Assembly: GCA_946902985.2 (NCBI GenBank)
Contig: OX336388.2
Coordinates: 227,810,467 to 227,874,466, forward strand
From: Meconema thalassinum
Lineage: Eukaryota; Arthropoda; Insecta; Orthoptera; Tettigoniidae
DNA: 64,000 nucleotides
Direction of reading: 5' to 3'
The position numbers and the translations under genes are program-made. Shown piece by piece: positions 20,552-31,884 of the stretch. Numbering within the stretch: position 1 is the first letter of the stretch; every line of letters starts with the position of its first letter. The notes beneath the pieces are model-generated. The model saw nothing but the letters and a program-made list of their open reading frames with translations, was not told the origin of the DNA and ran no database searches.

Positions 20552-21339
20552 TCTCTACTTAGTATAAAACAAAGTCCCCGATTCTTGGATGTTACGGGTA
20601 AACTCGAGAACCACTGGATGGATTTTGATGCGGTTTTCACCATTCTGTAAAGGATATCTCGAGGATGATTTCTGTAGAAAATAATTAAGTTATGAACAAA
20701 GGAAGCCGAGCAGTAAAGATTTCAGTGGAAAAGTCGAAGAAAAAAATGGCATCCGTGCGCTTTGTAAGCTTACGCTGGGCAAACCGTTAAAAATATCTCT
20801 CTCTTCAATACATCGCCCACTATAAGTGTTTTTACGTTTTAATTTCTTCCAACAATTTCCATTCATTTCCTGAGGCGACAGTTTGCGAGCTAGCTAGGGG
20901 TGAGTTTATCACCCCAGTTACAGCTTAGCTAGCGGACGAGTTTATTGCCCCAGATACAGCCCGCAGCAAACTGTAGAGTCGTGTTGAGTTAAAAACTTTA
21001 GAGAAGAGTGGTTGAGTTTGGCGTTTCCCTGGAAGTGCAACTCGGCTTTTCTTCATTTCGCTTCTGAACTTTTCGTTCCGCAAAATTCACAGTCAATTTA
21101 AGATTGGACGGAAGGGGGATTTGTGTTTCATGCACCACGCCATTATTAAATTACGTCTGACAAGAATTTGTTGCACATGCATCTCCATGATAATATAATT
21201 AACAGTCCAGTCAGGGATTTTAACCCATCATACCGAGACGTAAAACGGATATTGGTCGTTGTTCATTGACATTAAAAAAAGCGCTTATCACGTAATGCAT
21301 TCATAACTGTTCCCGGGCGAAGCCGGGTCGGGTTGCTAG
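20552..21339 (+). mobile_element. Canonical non-autonomous Helitron
   Basis: A 788-bp element with textbook ends: A|TCTCTACTTAGTATAAAAC at the 5' side, and a GC-rich hairpin (CCCGG, CGAA, CCGGG-type stem at 21312-21327) followed by TCGGGTTG and CTAG|T at the 3' side. It lies between A and T with no duplication, the Helitron rule. The GGATTTTGATGCGGTTTTCA phrase near the start is also common in insect Helitrons. No ORF. Confidence 0.88.
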
Positions 21340-21559
21340 TTCTTATATAAGATATTAACAATTTTCTTTTGGTGGGCACGGAAATCCCCCCCGTTGGTAG
21401 TTCGTGTGCCTTGTCATACTGTGCACTGTGGTAACGGAAAAAGTACAACAAAGTTAACAAAACCACCATAATTTGTCCTGGTTCCATGCGGAAAACATAG
21501 TAAAGAACAGTCGTGTATGTTTCGCTTGTGTTAAAGATGGCAAAGTGAATAATTTACTT
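21340..21559. repeat. G-tract repeat, copy 2 (inverted)
   Basis: GGTGGGCACGGAAATCCCCC followed by CCCGTTGGTAG is the reverse of the 20.4-kb arrangement; the C run is only eight bases here. Confidence 0.5.
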
Positions 21560-21925
21560 TCATAACTTCATTTTATGTTCGACCCTGAAAACTGTACTAT
21601 AATGAGGCTCATTATAACACTATTTTTCATTATGAAACAGTTTCTCCCACCAATCAGACCTCAAGAAACAGTTGTTTGACCAATTAGATAATTAGATGCG
21701 CTGAGTTCCACGGCCTTCTAATTTAAATTTCACTGCCTGGCCTAGTGTCATAGCAGGGTAATCGAGGAGGCCATGGTCAAATACAAGGCATTCTCTGCGT
21801 CCCATGCGCTCTGTTCAGTACATAAAACTGGCGAAATCTCGACAGTTATTTATGAATATTTATGTTCGAACATAAAATAGTTATAGTAATTATCGTCGAA
21901 CATAAACAGTCGTATGCAACTCGCC
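21560..21925 (-). repeat. Repeat E, long copy
   Basis: Starts with TTATGTTCGACC and ends with CAGTCGTATGCAACTCGCCA. Contains CATTATGAAACAGTTTCTCC, CACCAATCAGACCTCAAGA, a CCATGCGCTCTGTTCAGTAC block and ATTTATGTTCGAACATAAA, colinear with 36095-36483. Opposite in orientation to 13910-14140. Confidence 0.8.
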
Positions 21926-22044
21926 ATTATAGGCTCATGATCTTTTGATTTCGTTTGTAACTGTTGTTAATTAACTTATATTTTTGCCATTTAAGGTTCA
22001 AAATACAAGATATATTGATTAAAGGATAACGCAAATCACACAAA

Positions 22045-22165
22045 AGGAATTTATAATGGTGGTCACAAAATCCACCCCCGTTGGTATTGCTAGGGCTAAC
22101 AAAACGCTTCTTATGTGTTGGCGGCATGGTGACACACACACACACACACACACACACACTGGACT
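22045..22165. repeat. G-tract repeat copy 3 and (CA)n
   Basis: GGTGGTCACAAAATCCACCC and CCGTTGGTATTGCTAGGGC repeat the earlier motif; a (CA)n run occupies 22132-22159. Confidence 0.6.
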
Positions 22166-22306
22166 TGAAGTGATAGAAGGTATTTTACAGTGTTGCCTAG
22201 TTGTATTAGAGAAAACTTTTCAATCGGTCAACACAAATTGTGCCCATAGGCGGGATAAAAAGTATTTACATGCTCTGACCTGAGAAATATTACATAAGAT
22301 ATATAA

Positions 22307-22528
22307 CACGCGAGGACTGGCGCAAGGGTATTTTTGATCCGAGGCTTTAATAATTGTTTTTATTTCCATTTTGGTCAGCCCTTATTTCCTGTCACTTACT
22401 GTACCTTGCTTCTTAGCCTTGAACTTCACCCTGCAAATGTAGCATGTCCATAGCGTTTGGAACACTGAATTTATTTCTATATTATTTACGGTTGGGTCAG
22501 ATTTACCCAAGGTGCCAGTCCTCGCGTG
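22307..22528. mobile_element. Short MITE with 15-bp inverted termini
   Basis: CACGCGAGGACTGGC at 22307 is matched by its reverse complement (GCCAGTCCTCGCGTG) ending at 22528, giving a 222-bp inverted-repeat element. Inside each terminus is GGGTA/TACCC. No clear target duplication, so the superfamily is open. Confidence 0.75.
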
Positions 22529-22744
22529 ACAATTTTCAGCCTACGTTAGTTGGGACAATCTTTTAAAAATAAGGGGGAAAATCCACCTATTTTGGTGCAG
22601 CATAATCACATAGATCACGACCTTGTTGATCGGTGTTCAGGTTCCAGGGACACCTTGGTCATCAGTGCCTCTATCATGGTCCTGTTACGGAAATTGTCAA
22701 TTCTCTGCATGTTAAATTTGAAAATTATAAATAAATCTCATTTT
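22529..22744. other. Spacer, nothing recognised
   Basis: No repeat or coding signal recognised. Confidence 0.4.
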
Positions 22745-22768
22745 TAGCCTATTTTCATTTATGAAAAA
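22745..22768 (+). mobile_element. Solo RC-B 5' stub
   Basis: TAGCCTATTTTCATTTATGA is an RC-B first hairpin strand, after which similarity stops. It is a 24-bp end fragment, either an aborted or a deleted copy. Confidence 0.55.
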
Positions 22769-23510
22769 TTGTATTTTGAAATATTATAGCGCTTTTAAAA
22801 ACACGTATTTCGACACTTTTCCGGATCTTCTAGCTATTCAACGTTAGGCACAATTTTCAAAATATTGCCATTTTTGCAGGTCTTCTAGCTTTTCAATGTT
22901 TGGCACAGTTGTCCTTTAAACATTAAAATGTACCTCTATTTCTGAAATATGTACGGTACCTTAGGCTATTCATTCATTATCAGTGAACATAAGACACATA
23001 TATGTGTAATTGCTTGACATTTCGTTATATGTTGGATAGTTTCAGCGCTAATGGGCCATAAATTAACATTGAGAGATTGATCACATCTTGAGGATAACGC
23101 AAAAGAGTGGGGTAGTAGGTTTGGGGGGCGGGGGGAGGGGGAGATTGCAGCTGTAAGCGTGACAGTGTCCTTTCCTTCTATTGATCCGATACATACACTG
23201 CATGGGGGGTGGCAGTCTTGACACGTACGGTACATCCTTCCATGTCAGAACACACCATCTTGTTCGTATCACAAGCAAATATTGTACACATATGGCTTTT
23301 AATAATACATATATCAGATAAAGGTACTTAGGTCCACTAGCATAAGCATTGATTCTACATTGAAGTACAGTATATGAAATAAACCTGGAATTTATGGACC
23401 AAACGACATTGGCAAGATAATTCAAAATATTACGACAGTTTCGACCAACCATTCTCGAGAGGTGTGCATATTAATTGACTCGAATAAAGAATTCAAATCT
23501 TTCCCATGTT
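22769..23510. other. Unassigned with a G-rich tract
   Basis: A G-rich stretch at 23120-23143 (GGTTTGGGGGGCGGGGGGAG) has four or more G runs and could form a quadruplex. Frames over the region have no recognised domain. Confidence 0.45.
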
Positions 23511-23723
23511 TAGCCTATTTTCATTTTATGAAAAAAAAATAGCCTAATGAGATCAACTTTTGTCCGTGTGTGTGTTTGTTTATGTGTATGTGTGTCCCCC
23601 TAATAACTTCTAACCGGCTGGAGCGATTTCAGTGAAACTCGGTAAGGTCATAGAACTATTACGGCCGTGCCCTTCAAATTTTATTACGTCTCACCATTCC
23701 AACATGGTGGCTGTGCGAAATAT
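23511..23723 (+). mobile_element. RC-B element, 3' truncated
   Basis: A normal RC-B 5' end (TAGCCTATTTTCATTTTATG, AATGAGATC, GT tract, GGCTGGAGCGATTTCAGTGA) extends only to the first AACATGGTGGCTGTGCGAAA landmark and then joins LINE sequence. The 3' terminal hairpin is missing. Confidence 0.8.
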
Positions 23724-23739
23724 ACCGAGCTAATGTTAT

Positions 23740-24690
23740 ATTGAAAATCCTGCCTTCGCCCTTTCCCTATTTTTATGAGACAAGATTTTCTTGTGCTTAT
23801 TTTCATTTTATTTTCAATCGCCCACTTATAGGCCAGGTTCATCTTGAAGTACTGCGTTGTCTTGCGAGTCATGTATATTTCGATATATTACACAATCATC
23901 CGCAAACAATCGACAGTCACTGCGAATTCCATTTGGTAAGTCATTTATAAACGCCAGAAATAACAAAGTTCCGATTACGCTGCCCTGAGGGATACCCGAC
24001 GTTACGGTAATTTCATCCGAGAATAGGCCTTCGACTCTTACTTTCTGGGAACGACCCGTCAAAAATTCTTGGATCCATAAAATTACTCTTCTATCAATCT
24101 TCGTTGAAGCTAATTTATGAAGTAGCATGTCATGCGGTACGACATCTAATGCCTTCGCAAAATCTATAACTACAACGTCGACTGAAACTCCACTGTCTAA
24201 CGATTCGCTAATATCTTGAAAGAGTGATAGCATCTGACTCTCGCATGAGTAACCTTTCCAAAATCCATGTTGCCTATCATTAAACCATGATTCCTTCCCA
24301 CTGTTCCTCAAGTAGTCGCAAATGAGATGCTCTATCTGTTTACAAGCGATGGACGTAAGGCTAACCGGCCTGTAGTTGCCCAATTCAAGTCTGCTCCCTC
24401 CCTTAAATATTGGGACTACCGTAGCTCATTTCCAGTCATCTGGGATTTGCGCATTGTTTATGGACACATTAAACATCACCTCTAAGTATCGTGCCACGGC
24501 CCTACCTCCTAGTTTAAGTACTTCACTAACAATATTATCAGGACCCTTCGATATGTTGTAATGTAATATTTGTATTAGCTTTACAATTGGTGACTGGTTT
24601 ATTTGGAGAAGGGGAGTCCCTGATTCGTCGTTAAGGTCCAACACACAGCAATTGGATTCATTGAACACACTACCGTAAAATAAATTTAAT
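23740..24690 (-). pseudogene. CR1/Jockey-type LINE reverse transcriptase fragment
   Basis: The minus strand encodes an RT palm and fingers: SKGPDNIVSEVLK, IPDDWK, in-frame TGA at 24426-24428, ATVVPIFKGG, LGNYRPVSLTS, VVVIDFAKALDVVPH (the usual DFAKAFD has F to L), SGIPQGSVIGTLLFL and the catalytic LFADDCVIYR. After about 23845 a frameshift leads to NLAYKWAIENKMKIS. The endonuclease and the C-terminus are missing. FADDC with a 'GIPQGSV(L/I)GxLLF' line is typical of CR1- and Jockey-group LINEs. It is a 5'- and 3'-truncated relic. Confidence 0.88.
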
Positions 24691-25424
24691 TCATTTTACA
24701 TTAGCAAACCCCCTCTTTAAGTAAGAATTCTAAAATATCATATTACTGTGAGTAACTTAAAGGAAAATGTCATTATGATCATTGGTTAAACATTTGAAAT
24801 AATTCCAGCGCCTTGCAATCATCTTCTTGCATAAAGTTGTGAAAAGTAAAAAATGAAATATTGGAAAACTGGATGATTGATGTGATAATATTATAAATGC
24901 ATTTAAAACCATAACAGGTAACTTTATTTATCCATTCTTTCTTCACAGACAGTTAAGTAAAAGAAGATATAAACATACACTACTTGACAAATTAAGTGGA
25001 ACTATGCCATAATTTCACTACCAAGATCCCGTTTTGTTGTTTTCAAAAAGTTTTGATGAATGTAGAATTGCTACCTATCCACATTAGGCATTCTCTCAAA
25101 TTCTTATAAGATTTATATCGAAATCTCCATCATTTACAACACGGTAGGTGATAATAACATTATATAAAGTAGATATTTATCACATTCATATGCTAGCTAA
25201 TTATGTTCTTTCATTTATATCAAATCTTTTCTGACAATATTATTTTCCTATCTATTAGGTTATTCCATGTCGACGTAATAACAGATTGGAACCTATCCAA
25301 ATTTAAACTCCGGAAGAAGATTTAGCTTACTCGTTCAAGCACTGACAATGAGCTGAATTATTTATTGATTTTTAGCAGTTGATTTTAAAATTTTTTATTT
25401 GTGAATATTTTAAATTTGTTATTA
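24691..25424. other. Unassigned AT-rich sequence
   Basis: No ORF, terminus or tandem repeat recognised between the LINE relic and the mariner left end. Confidence 0.45.
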
Positions 25425-25598
25425 TAAGGTGCATTGAAAAAGTTACAAGCCGGAGGCTGAAATGCGCAAACCGGTGACGACATCGGCTAAACGTGGCTTG
25501 TGTAACGAGGTGTGGTTTCAACCAGAGCGTGGAAGGTCACAGCCCGTAGCTAGAGGGCACGCGTGCACGTCACGTGACGATACAAAGCGAGCAGCAAC

Positions 25599-25886
25599 AT
25601 GCATCAATCGTCCAACGCTGCCAGTCGCATTGGAAACAGTGACATGGAGGCGTCAACCGAAGACCAAAGAGGTGTTGTTCGGTTTCTGACAGCGGAAGGA
25701 GTAGGGGGAACGGACATTCATCGCCGAATGTCACAAGTGTACGGCGAACACTGCATGCCCCTTGCAAGGGCCAAGGCGTGGCACAAGCGCTTCAGGGAAG
25801 GACGGGTGTCGTTAGCCGATGATGACCGGTCTGCCGCCTCCCCCCCCCCCCCCTGCATTACCGATGACAACGTCCCAGCTGGTTGA
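25599..25886 (+). pseudogene. mariner transposase, N-terminal part
   Basis: The frame reads MEASTEDQRGVVRFLTAEGV, then IHRRMSQVYGEHCMPLARAK and FREGRVSLADDDRS, the paired helix-turn-helix DNA-binding region of mariner transposases (usual form RxVIRFLxAEG...I...L..VYG...V..W..RFREGR...DDxRSGRP). A C-run at 25842-25854 follows DRSAAS where RSGRP is expected, and the frame stops soon after. The protein would bind the terminal repeats. Only about 90 of some 345 codons remain here. Confidence 0.85.
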
Positions 25887-27104
25887 TCACTTTCGTGATG
25901 ATTATAGTGCGTTTTTCTTTCGTGCCGCATTTGTCAGTTAAATGCTTTTGAGACCACCGAACGAAAACATATGTACTTATTCATTTCTGTTAACATTATA
26001 ATGTTTATTACTAGTGTTTACTCTCTCTATATATATATCTAAGACTCTTACCTCAGCATGTTAAAGGTCATGCGCCTCCAGCATACGCTCGCATACTGAA
26101 AAGGGTGTCGACTTGCTTGCTGCCTTCCTGTATGACTGACGTCACAGCTTGCCCTGGCCAATCATCGCCCGCCAGCCTGGCTTCCAGACGTTTCTATGAT
26201 GTTATTATTTAAGTGGCGGCGTTTTGCTCTCCATCAGCATTCCTTCTTCAAAACTTCTACGGTCTTCTTCAACTTGCGAGAGGCATTCGTGCCTTCCGCC
26301 CTTCTCCGGGGCCTTCTAAACTTCAGGCCTAATCTGCATTTATGATTGAAACTACCAGAAAACGCAACAGCAGAGAGCTTCAGCACTGAGAAAGTGCATT
26401 CTACATTTTACTCCAAACCGCAAGAAGCTGCATCAAATCGCAGTTCTAAAATGCCATGTTATTTGGCATTCAAGAAATAACATCAAAACCTAACGATGTT
26501 CAACAATGTACAGCGCTGGTGAAGAAGAAGAAGAAGATCGCCCTGTCGAAGTTATTTTCCTGATGCTGGACATCTCAAATTCTACTACCAAAAAATCAAG
26601 TGTTGGCCACGGCAGTCTCCGTCAGCATGCTTCTAGTCATCGCCACTAAAGATAAGTTTGTGCCTTTTTTATTATTATCTTAATCATCTTCGTTTTAAGT
26701 GTTTGCTAGCAAGTGCAAGAATATTAAATTTGTGTGTGCATCAAGCAGAATGAACTTTTGAATAATAGCACATGGCTGTGCCAACCTAAATAAAATTAAT
26801 GAACATTTGAAATTGCCCCAGACGGGCCAGCATAACTAATTTTTTAATTAAGGCTTATTTATTAATGTGTTTGCAAGTTTCACCATAAAAATAAAAGTAT
26901 TGTATTTACTCTCAATGTTCAGTCTAGTATTGAAAGAACCAGGCCGCATTTCCTTAGCCCAATTCTTTCAGTCTAATCTTCTCTTAAGGAAGTTATTTTG
27001 TCCAGGCCTTAAGCCTGATGCTGTCCTCCCGTTTATGTTGATGAATTTGGGCTGTTCTTCACATAACCACTGGTTGATGCACACATTACCCAGGACCGCC
27101 GAGT
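25887..27104. other. Insertion or replacement inside mariner
   Basis: About 1.2 kb of non-mariner sequence separates the two transposase parts. It contains a (GAA)n patch at 26522-26537 and a TATATATATAT patch near 26028, but no recognised ends, ORF or target duplication. Confidence 0.5.
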
Positions 27105-27430
27105 GACAGTGAACGCCATAGCCGCCGTGGAGGCTCCACGACAATGCACGACCTCATACGATTAACACAGTCGCGGCACTCCTGCAGAAATTCAAATGGG
27201 AGGTTCTCGGCTACCCTCCATACAGTCCAAACCTCTCTCCCTGTGATATCACCAAGTTTGGTCCCCTGAAAAGGGCTCTGCGGGGACAACGATTCACCTC
27301 GGACGCCGACGTCCAGCTGTACGTGCGGAACTGGTTAACATCGCAGCCCAGGGAATTTTATGAGACAGCCATTCACCGCCTCGTGTCACATTGGGACAAG
27401 TGCCTCAACAGCCAGGGCCAATACTTCTAA
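27105..27430 (+). pseudogene. mariner transposase, C-terminal part
   Basis: From 27134 an open frame of 98 codons reads LHDNARPHTINTVAALLQKF, then WEVLGYPPYSPNLSPCDITK and FGPLKRALRGQRFTSDADVQ, ending WDKCLNSQGQYF at TAA 27428-27430. The HDN and PCD aspartates are the second and third catalytic residues, with 34 residues between them, the DD34D signature of mariner. The first catalytic Asp is lost. The frame is otherwise clean. Confidence 0.92.
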
Positions 27431-27468
27431 TAGAGGTACTGGTTTCTGTAATTATGCCTCCGGCTCGT

Positions 27469-28876
27469 TAGCCTACTTTTCACATTTTTCAAAAATGAGG
27501 AAAAAGTAGACTTATGAGATCGGGCAAATGTCTGTCTGTCTGTCCTTCTGTCTGTCTGTCTGGCTGAGTGTGTGTGTCCCCCCTATCAACTCCTAAACGG
27601 CTGCAGCAATCGAAACAAAATTTGGTAGCAGTAAAGATCTATACCTGAATATCTCACGGCCATATTTGAAAATGATGTCAGTGCTACCAACTGCAGAAAA
27701 ATCGCAATTGAAATTTGAGCTCCATGTCGGATATCTTCGAAGGTATGAATGGGAGCTATTTCCAAATTGGCACACGTATAGATAATAATATTGCAGTCTA
27801 ATTTACAGGAGGCCATACATGGCAGTGTTGCCAAAATGATTCAAAGCCTGCTGATAGGTCCAAATTTTAAATGCATATAACTTCTAAACTATCAATTGCA
27901 TTTCAATCAAATTTCGTATGTGCTATGTGTACATAAACAGATATAACTGAGCGTATTCTTAAGAGCCAACAGGGCTGCCAACTGTTAATAAATGCTCTCA
28001 TTTAAAAAATCCAAATACCTATATATCAGAAAGTATGCAAGCCTAGAGCTTTAAACTATGCACACATCTATATACCTGACATTCTATATTAATTTTGAGT
28101 AACTTATGTACGTCAGTGCTACCAACATGATTATAAGCCTGCTGAGAGGTCCAAATTTAAATACATGTAACTTCTATAGTATCATTTGGATTTCAACCAA
28201 ATTTCGTGTGTGCTATGTGTACAATAACAGATATGACTATGCCGATTCTTAAGAGTAACCAGGGCTGCCAACTGTTAATAAATACTGTCGTTATTTTTGT
28301 TACCCTAATATCAATATATCAGAAAGTATGCAAGCCAATAGCTCTAAACTTTGCACACGTATAGTACCTGGCATTCTAGATTAATTTGGAGTAACTAATA
28401 TACGTCAGTGTTGCCAAATTGATTCTAAGCCTGCTGATAGGTCCAATTTTAAAATGCATGTAACTTCTATAATAACTAATGGATTTCATTCAAAATTAGC
28501 ACAACAAGAGATCATAATATTTCAGATTATTTCTGACCAATTCATGCATGGCATTGTTGCCAACATGATTTTACGCGCGCTGATAGATCCAATGTCTAAC
28601 TGCATTTATCGTCCATGCTATCCATAGGACTTCAACCAAATGTTGTATTCTGTACCTTAAGAGATGGAACTGACAATATATTCAGTCACCAGGGCTGCCA
28701 ACTGTAGTGCTCTATTAGGCTACATTATACACGGTATATTTCGAACTAATTAGAAATTTCGATATTACCAACTTAATTTCGTCATTATTCTAGATAGATC
28801 CATATAGATTAATCATTGATATGAATCTTAAATTTTGAGGAAAGTAGGCTCTTTAGTTCGACACGGAACTTCTTGT
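27469..28876 (+). mobile_element. RC-A element, complete, inside mariner terminus
   Basis: A 1408-bp RC-A copy. Start TAGCCTACTTTTCACATTTT, fold-back to AAAAAGTAGACTTATGAGATC, a (GTCT)n tract, then AAACGGCTGCAGCAATCGAA. Landmarks TGCCAA/TACCAA at 27685, 27829, 27976, 28120, 28266, 28412, 28558 and 28696 show a 144-147 bp period. It ends AAAGTAGGCTCTTTAGTTCG, hairpin, TTCTTGT. Joining the flanks GGCTCGT and TACTTTTTG recreates the mariner terminus, proving ends and T|T insertion without duplication. Confidence 0.93.
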
Positions 28877-28993
28877 TACTTTTTGTGCGCACCTTATACA
28901 AGGCTTGATTTTTATTTACACTTACCATTAATAGTTCTTATTTTCTAACTGCATTTTTGAAAAATTATTCTAAAAGACCAATATTAATTTTTT

Positions 28994-29071
28994 TAGCCTA
29001 CTTTTCACATTTTGCAAAAATGAGGAAAAAGTAGACTTATGAGATCGGGCAAATGTGTGTCTGTCTGTCCT

Positions 29072-29113
<42 letters not shown>

Positions 29114-30438
29114 CTTCTGTCAGTCTGTCTGGCTGGCTGGCTGGCTGTGTGTGTGTCCCCCCCCCCCTATCAACTCCTAAACGGCTGCAGCAATCGAAAC
29201 AAAATTTGGTAGGCGTAAAGATCTATACCTGAATATCTCACGACCCTATTTGAAAATGATGTCAGTGCTACCAACTACTGAAAAATCGCAATTGAAATTT
29301 GAGCCCTATGTTGGATACCTTGGAAGGTATGAATGGGAGCTATTTCAAAATTGGCACACGTATAGATAATAATATTTCAGCTTAATTTCCAGGAGGCCAT
29401 ACAAGGCAGTGTTGCCAAAATGATTATAAGCCTGCTGATAGGTCCAAATTTTAAATGCATATAACTTCTACACTATCAATTGGATTTCAACCAAATTTCG
29501 TATGTGCTATGTGTACATAAACATATATGACTGAGCGTAATCTTAAGAGCCACCAAGGCTGCCAATTGTTAATAAATGCTCTCAATTTATTTTATCCAAA
29601 TACCCATATATCAGAAAGTATGCAAGCCGACAGCTTTAAACTATGCACACGTGTAGTACCTGACATTCTATATTAATTTGGAGTATCTTATATACGTCAG
29701 TGCTACCAACATGATTCTAAGCCTACTGAGAAGTCCAAATTTAAATACATGTAACTTCTATAGTATCATTTGGATTTCAACCAAATTTCGTGTGTGCTAT
29801 GTGTACCATAACAGATATGACTATGCCGATTCTTAAGAGTAACCAGGGCTGCCAACTGTTAATAAATACTGTCTCCATTTTTGTTACCCTAATATCAACA
29901 TATCAGAAAGTATGCAAGCCAATAGCTCTAAACTTTGCACAGATTCTAGATTAATTTGGAGTAACTAATATAGGCCTACGCCAGTGCTGCCAACATGATT
30001 CTAAGCCTGCTGATAGGTCCAATTTTAAAATACATGTTACTTCAATACTAACAAATGGATTTCATCCAAAATTGGCAAAACACGATATCATAATATTTCA
30101 GATAATTTCTGACCAACACATGCATGACATGATTTTACGTGCGCTGATAAATCCAATGTCTAACTGTATGTAACGTGCATGCTATCCATTGGACTTCAAC
30201 CAAATTTTGTATTCTCTACCTTAAGAGATGCAACTAACAATAGCCTATATTCAGTCACCAGGGCTGCCAACTGTACTGCTCTATTAGGCTACATTATACC
30301 AGGTATATTTCGAACTAATTAGAAATTTCGTTATTACCAACTTAATGTCGTCATTATTCTAGATAGGTCTATATAGATTGACAAGAATGTTACATTTCAA
30401 GAAAAGTAGGCTCTCTAGTTCGTCACGGAACTTCTTGT
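28994..30438 (+). mobile_element. RC-A element, complete
   Basis: A second full-length RC-A 117 bp after the mariner. It has a longer (GTCT)n/(GGCT)n tract (about 29055-29145), a C run at 29157-29167, the same periodic body and a 3' end TAGTTCGTCACGGAACTTC and TTGT. A deletion near 29945 and a duplication-like GGCCTACG insert distinguish it from the first copy. Confidence 0.9.
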
Positions 30439-30519
30439 TTATCCATATTAGTACTATATTTCACTTCTTATTTATATTTAGGTACATATATATTATTTCA
30501 TATTAATTCTTAATTGATT

Positions 30520-30605
30520 TTCATATATTTTTAAGCTGAAGATGACTTCATCGTAAGGTCGAAAGCTGCCCAATATATATTTGTTGATAATTGATTCAGC
30601 GTATA
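30520..30605 (+). ncRNA. Hammerhead-ribozyme-like core
   Basis: CTGAAGA at 30536-30542, a stem II (GACTT, loop, AAGGTC with one G-U) and GAAA at 30561-30564 follow the hammerhead order. Flanking ATATAT stretches could form stem I. Stem III is not obvious, so self-cleavage is unlikely. Related to the 12.0-kb motif. Confidence 0.45.
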
Positions 30606-30964
30606 ATTTTAAACTTTTAAAACAGGAATCTAGTCTAATAATTTGCACACCTCAGTAGTAATTAAGTTAACAGAAGACGTCCAATAAGGCAGAGAGTTTC
30701 GCAGCGGGACCAATTTCATTATAATCCAGGATTGTAAGGACTATATTGCTATGGTTGGGCGAGTAAGACCTCCACAAGACCCATTTCATTTTCAGAGTTA
30801 TTTGAATCAAGACGATACATTTTATGCATATATTGAATTATAACTTTAGACTTTTGCTGTCTGATTTCAATACGAGTAATATTTTCTTAGTTAATAATGT
30901 AAGGATGACCATTTCGTAATGTTTATTTACATTGTCATTAAAGTCATTGTTTCATAATCGTAAA
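30606..30964. other. Unassigned
   Basis: No feature recognised. Confidence 0.4.
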
Positions 30965-31165
30965 TTATGCAACGCGCCTATAATGGCAATAATTAAGACA
31001 CGAGTATGTTTATAAAACGAACGAAGCGAGTTTTATGATTTCCACACGAGTGTCTTAGGTACCATTATAGGCCAGTTGCATACGATTGTTCATGTTCGAC
31101 GATAATTATAATCTTTTTATCTGTTCTAACATAAATATTCATAAATATCAGTCTAGATTCTTTCG
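30965..31165 (+). repeat. Repeat E-related palindrome
   Basis: GCCTATAATGGCAATAATTA plus AGACACGAG is mirrored by ACGAGTGTCTTAGGTACCAT and TATAGGC, around a central AACGAACGAAGCGAGTTTTA. Next come CAGTTGCATACGATTGTTCA and TGTTCGACGATAATTATA, the reverse of the repeat E end at 21.9 and 36.4 kb. Repeat E then breaks off and seems to resume at 31885. Confidence 0.65.
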
Positions 31166-31884
31166 GTTGACTTCTTCTACTTCTTCTTCCTCTTGGGAAT
31201 TGTGTGGGCTCAGCATTTGCTTTCTACCCAATAACGAATTCCAAAGCTTTGAAACATTGTTTACCCTGAAGTAGCACAAACAGATAGCGCACACGTACTA
31301 TGTTGGGTCATTTTGTTGTTGTTTTAGTCAAATAACACAAAATAGGCAGATATAAACGCATTAAAATTAAAATGTATCTTATTATCAACTAGTTTTTCTT
31401 CAAATTCGTTGCGTATAAAATGTTAACGGAAGGCAAATCAGGGGAGTCCCCAATAGAACAGTCAAGACATCTGGCGGAAAAGTATCGCATAAGATATCCC
31501 TTTACTTAACATAGAGCTGGATTATAATTTTCGTGAATGAAATGTCATACGCCTGCTTCCTCCATGACGATCTGTGTGTTTATGTCAACAACAGCATTCA
31601 CTCAAATTGACGGTGAAATCTTACAGTGCTTTCTATTTTGCAATATTCCGCAGTTCGTTTATGCAAACATTACGGACGGTCCACACTTTCCATGTTGGTA
31701 TAGGCCAGGGTAGGATAGTGTGTTGCAAACTTCTGGACGTAGATTCCTAAATTTCATGCATATTTCAGAGTATTTCCTTGTTACCGTAAGGGTTCGTGCT
31801 GATTTTGTCTTTGTGTTTGGGATTGTAACTACAATAGTTGATCCAATATAGGCTACATTGTTAACTTTCAAATCATGTAATTCA
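31166..31884. other. Unassigned, probably inserted in repeat E
   Basis: About 720 bp with no recognised ends or ORF. Its position between two colinear parts of repeat E suggests an insertion. Confidence 0.45.

Larger units (their letters stand above)
25425..28896 (+). mobile_element. mariner (DD34D) relic with two insertions
   Basis: Terminal repeats TAAGGTGCATTGAAAAAGTT (left) and, on the right, CTCCGGCTCGT plus ACTTTTTGTGCGCACCTTA, flanked by TA (25423-25424 and 28897-28898). The right terminal repeat is split by an RC-A element at 27469-28876. Inside lie the N-terminal and C-terminal parts of a mariner transposase, separated by about 1.2 kb of unrelated sequence. The catalytic core between them is lost. 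Confidence 0.88.

Noticed and set aside
23085..23235. Coding frame over the G-rich tract
   Set aside because: Composition is driven by the G-rich run, and no domain is visible.
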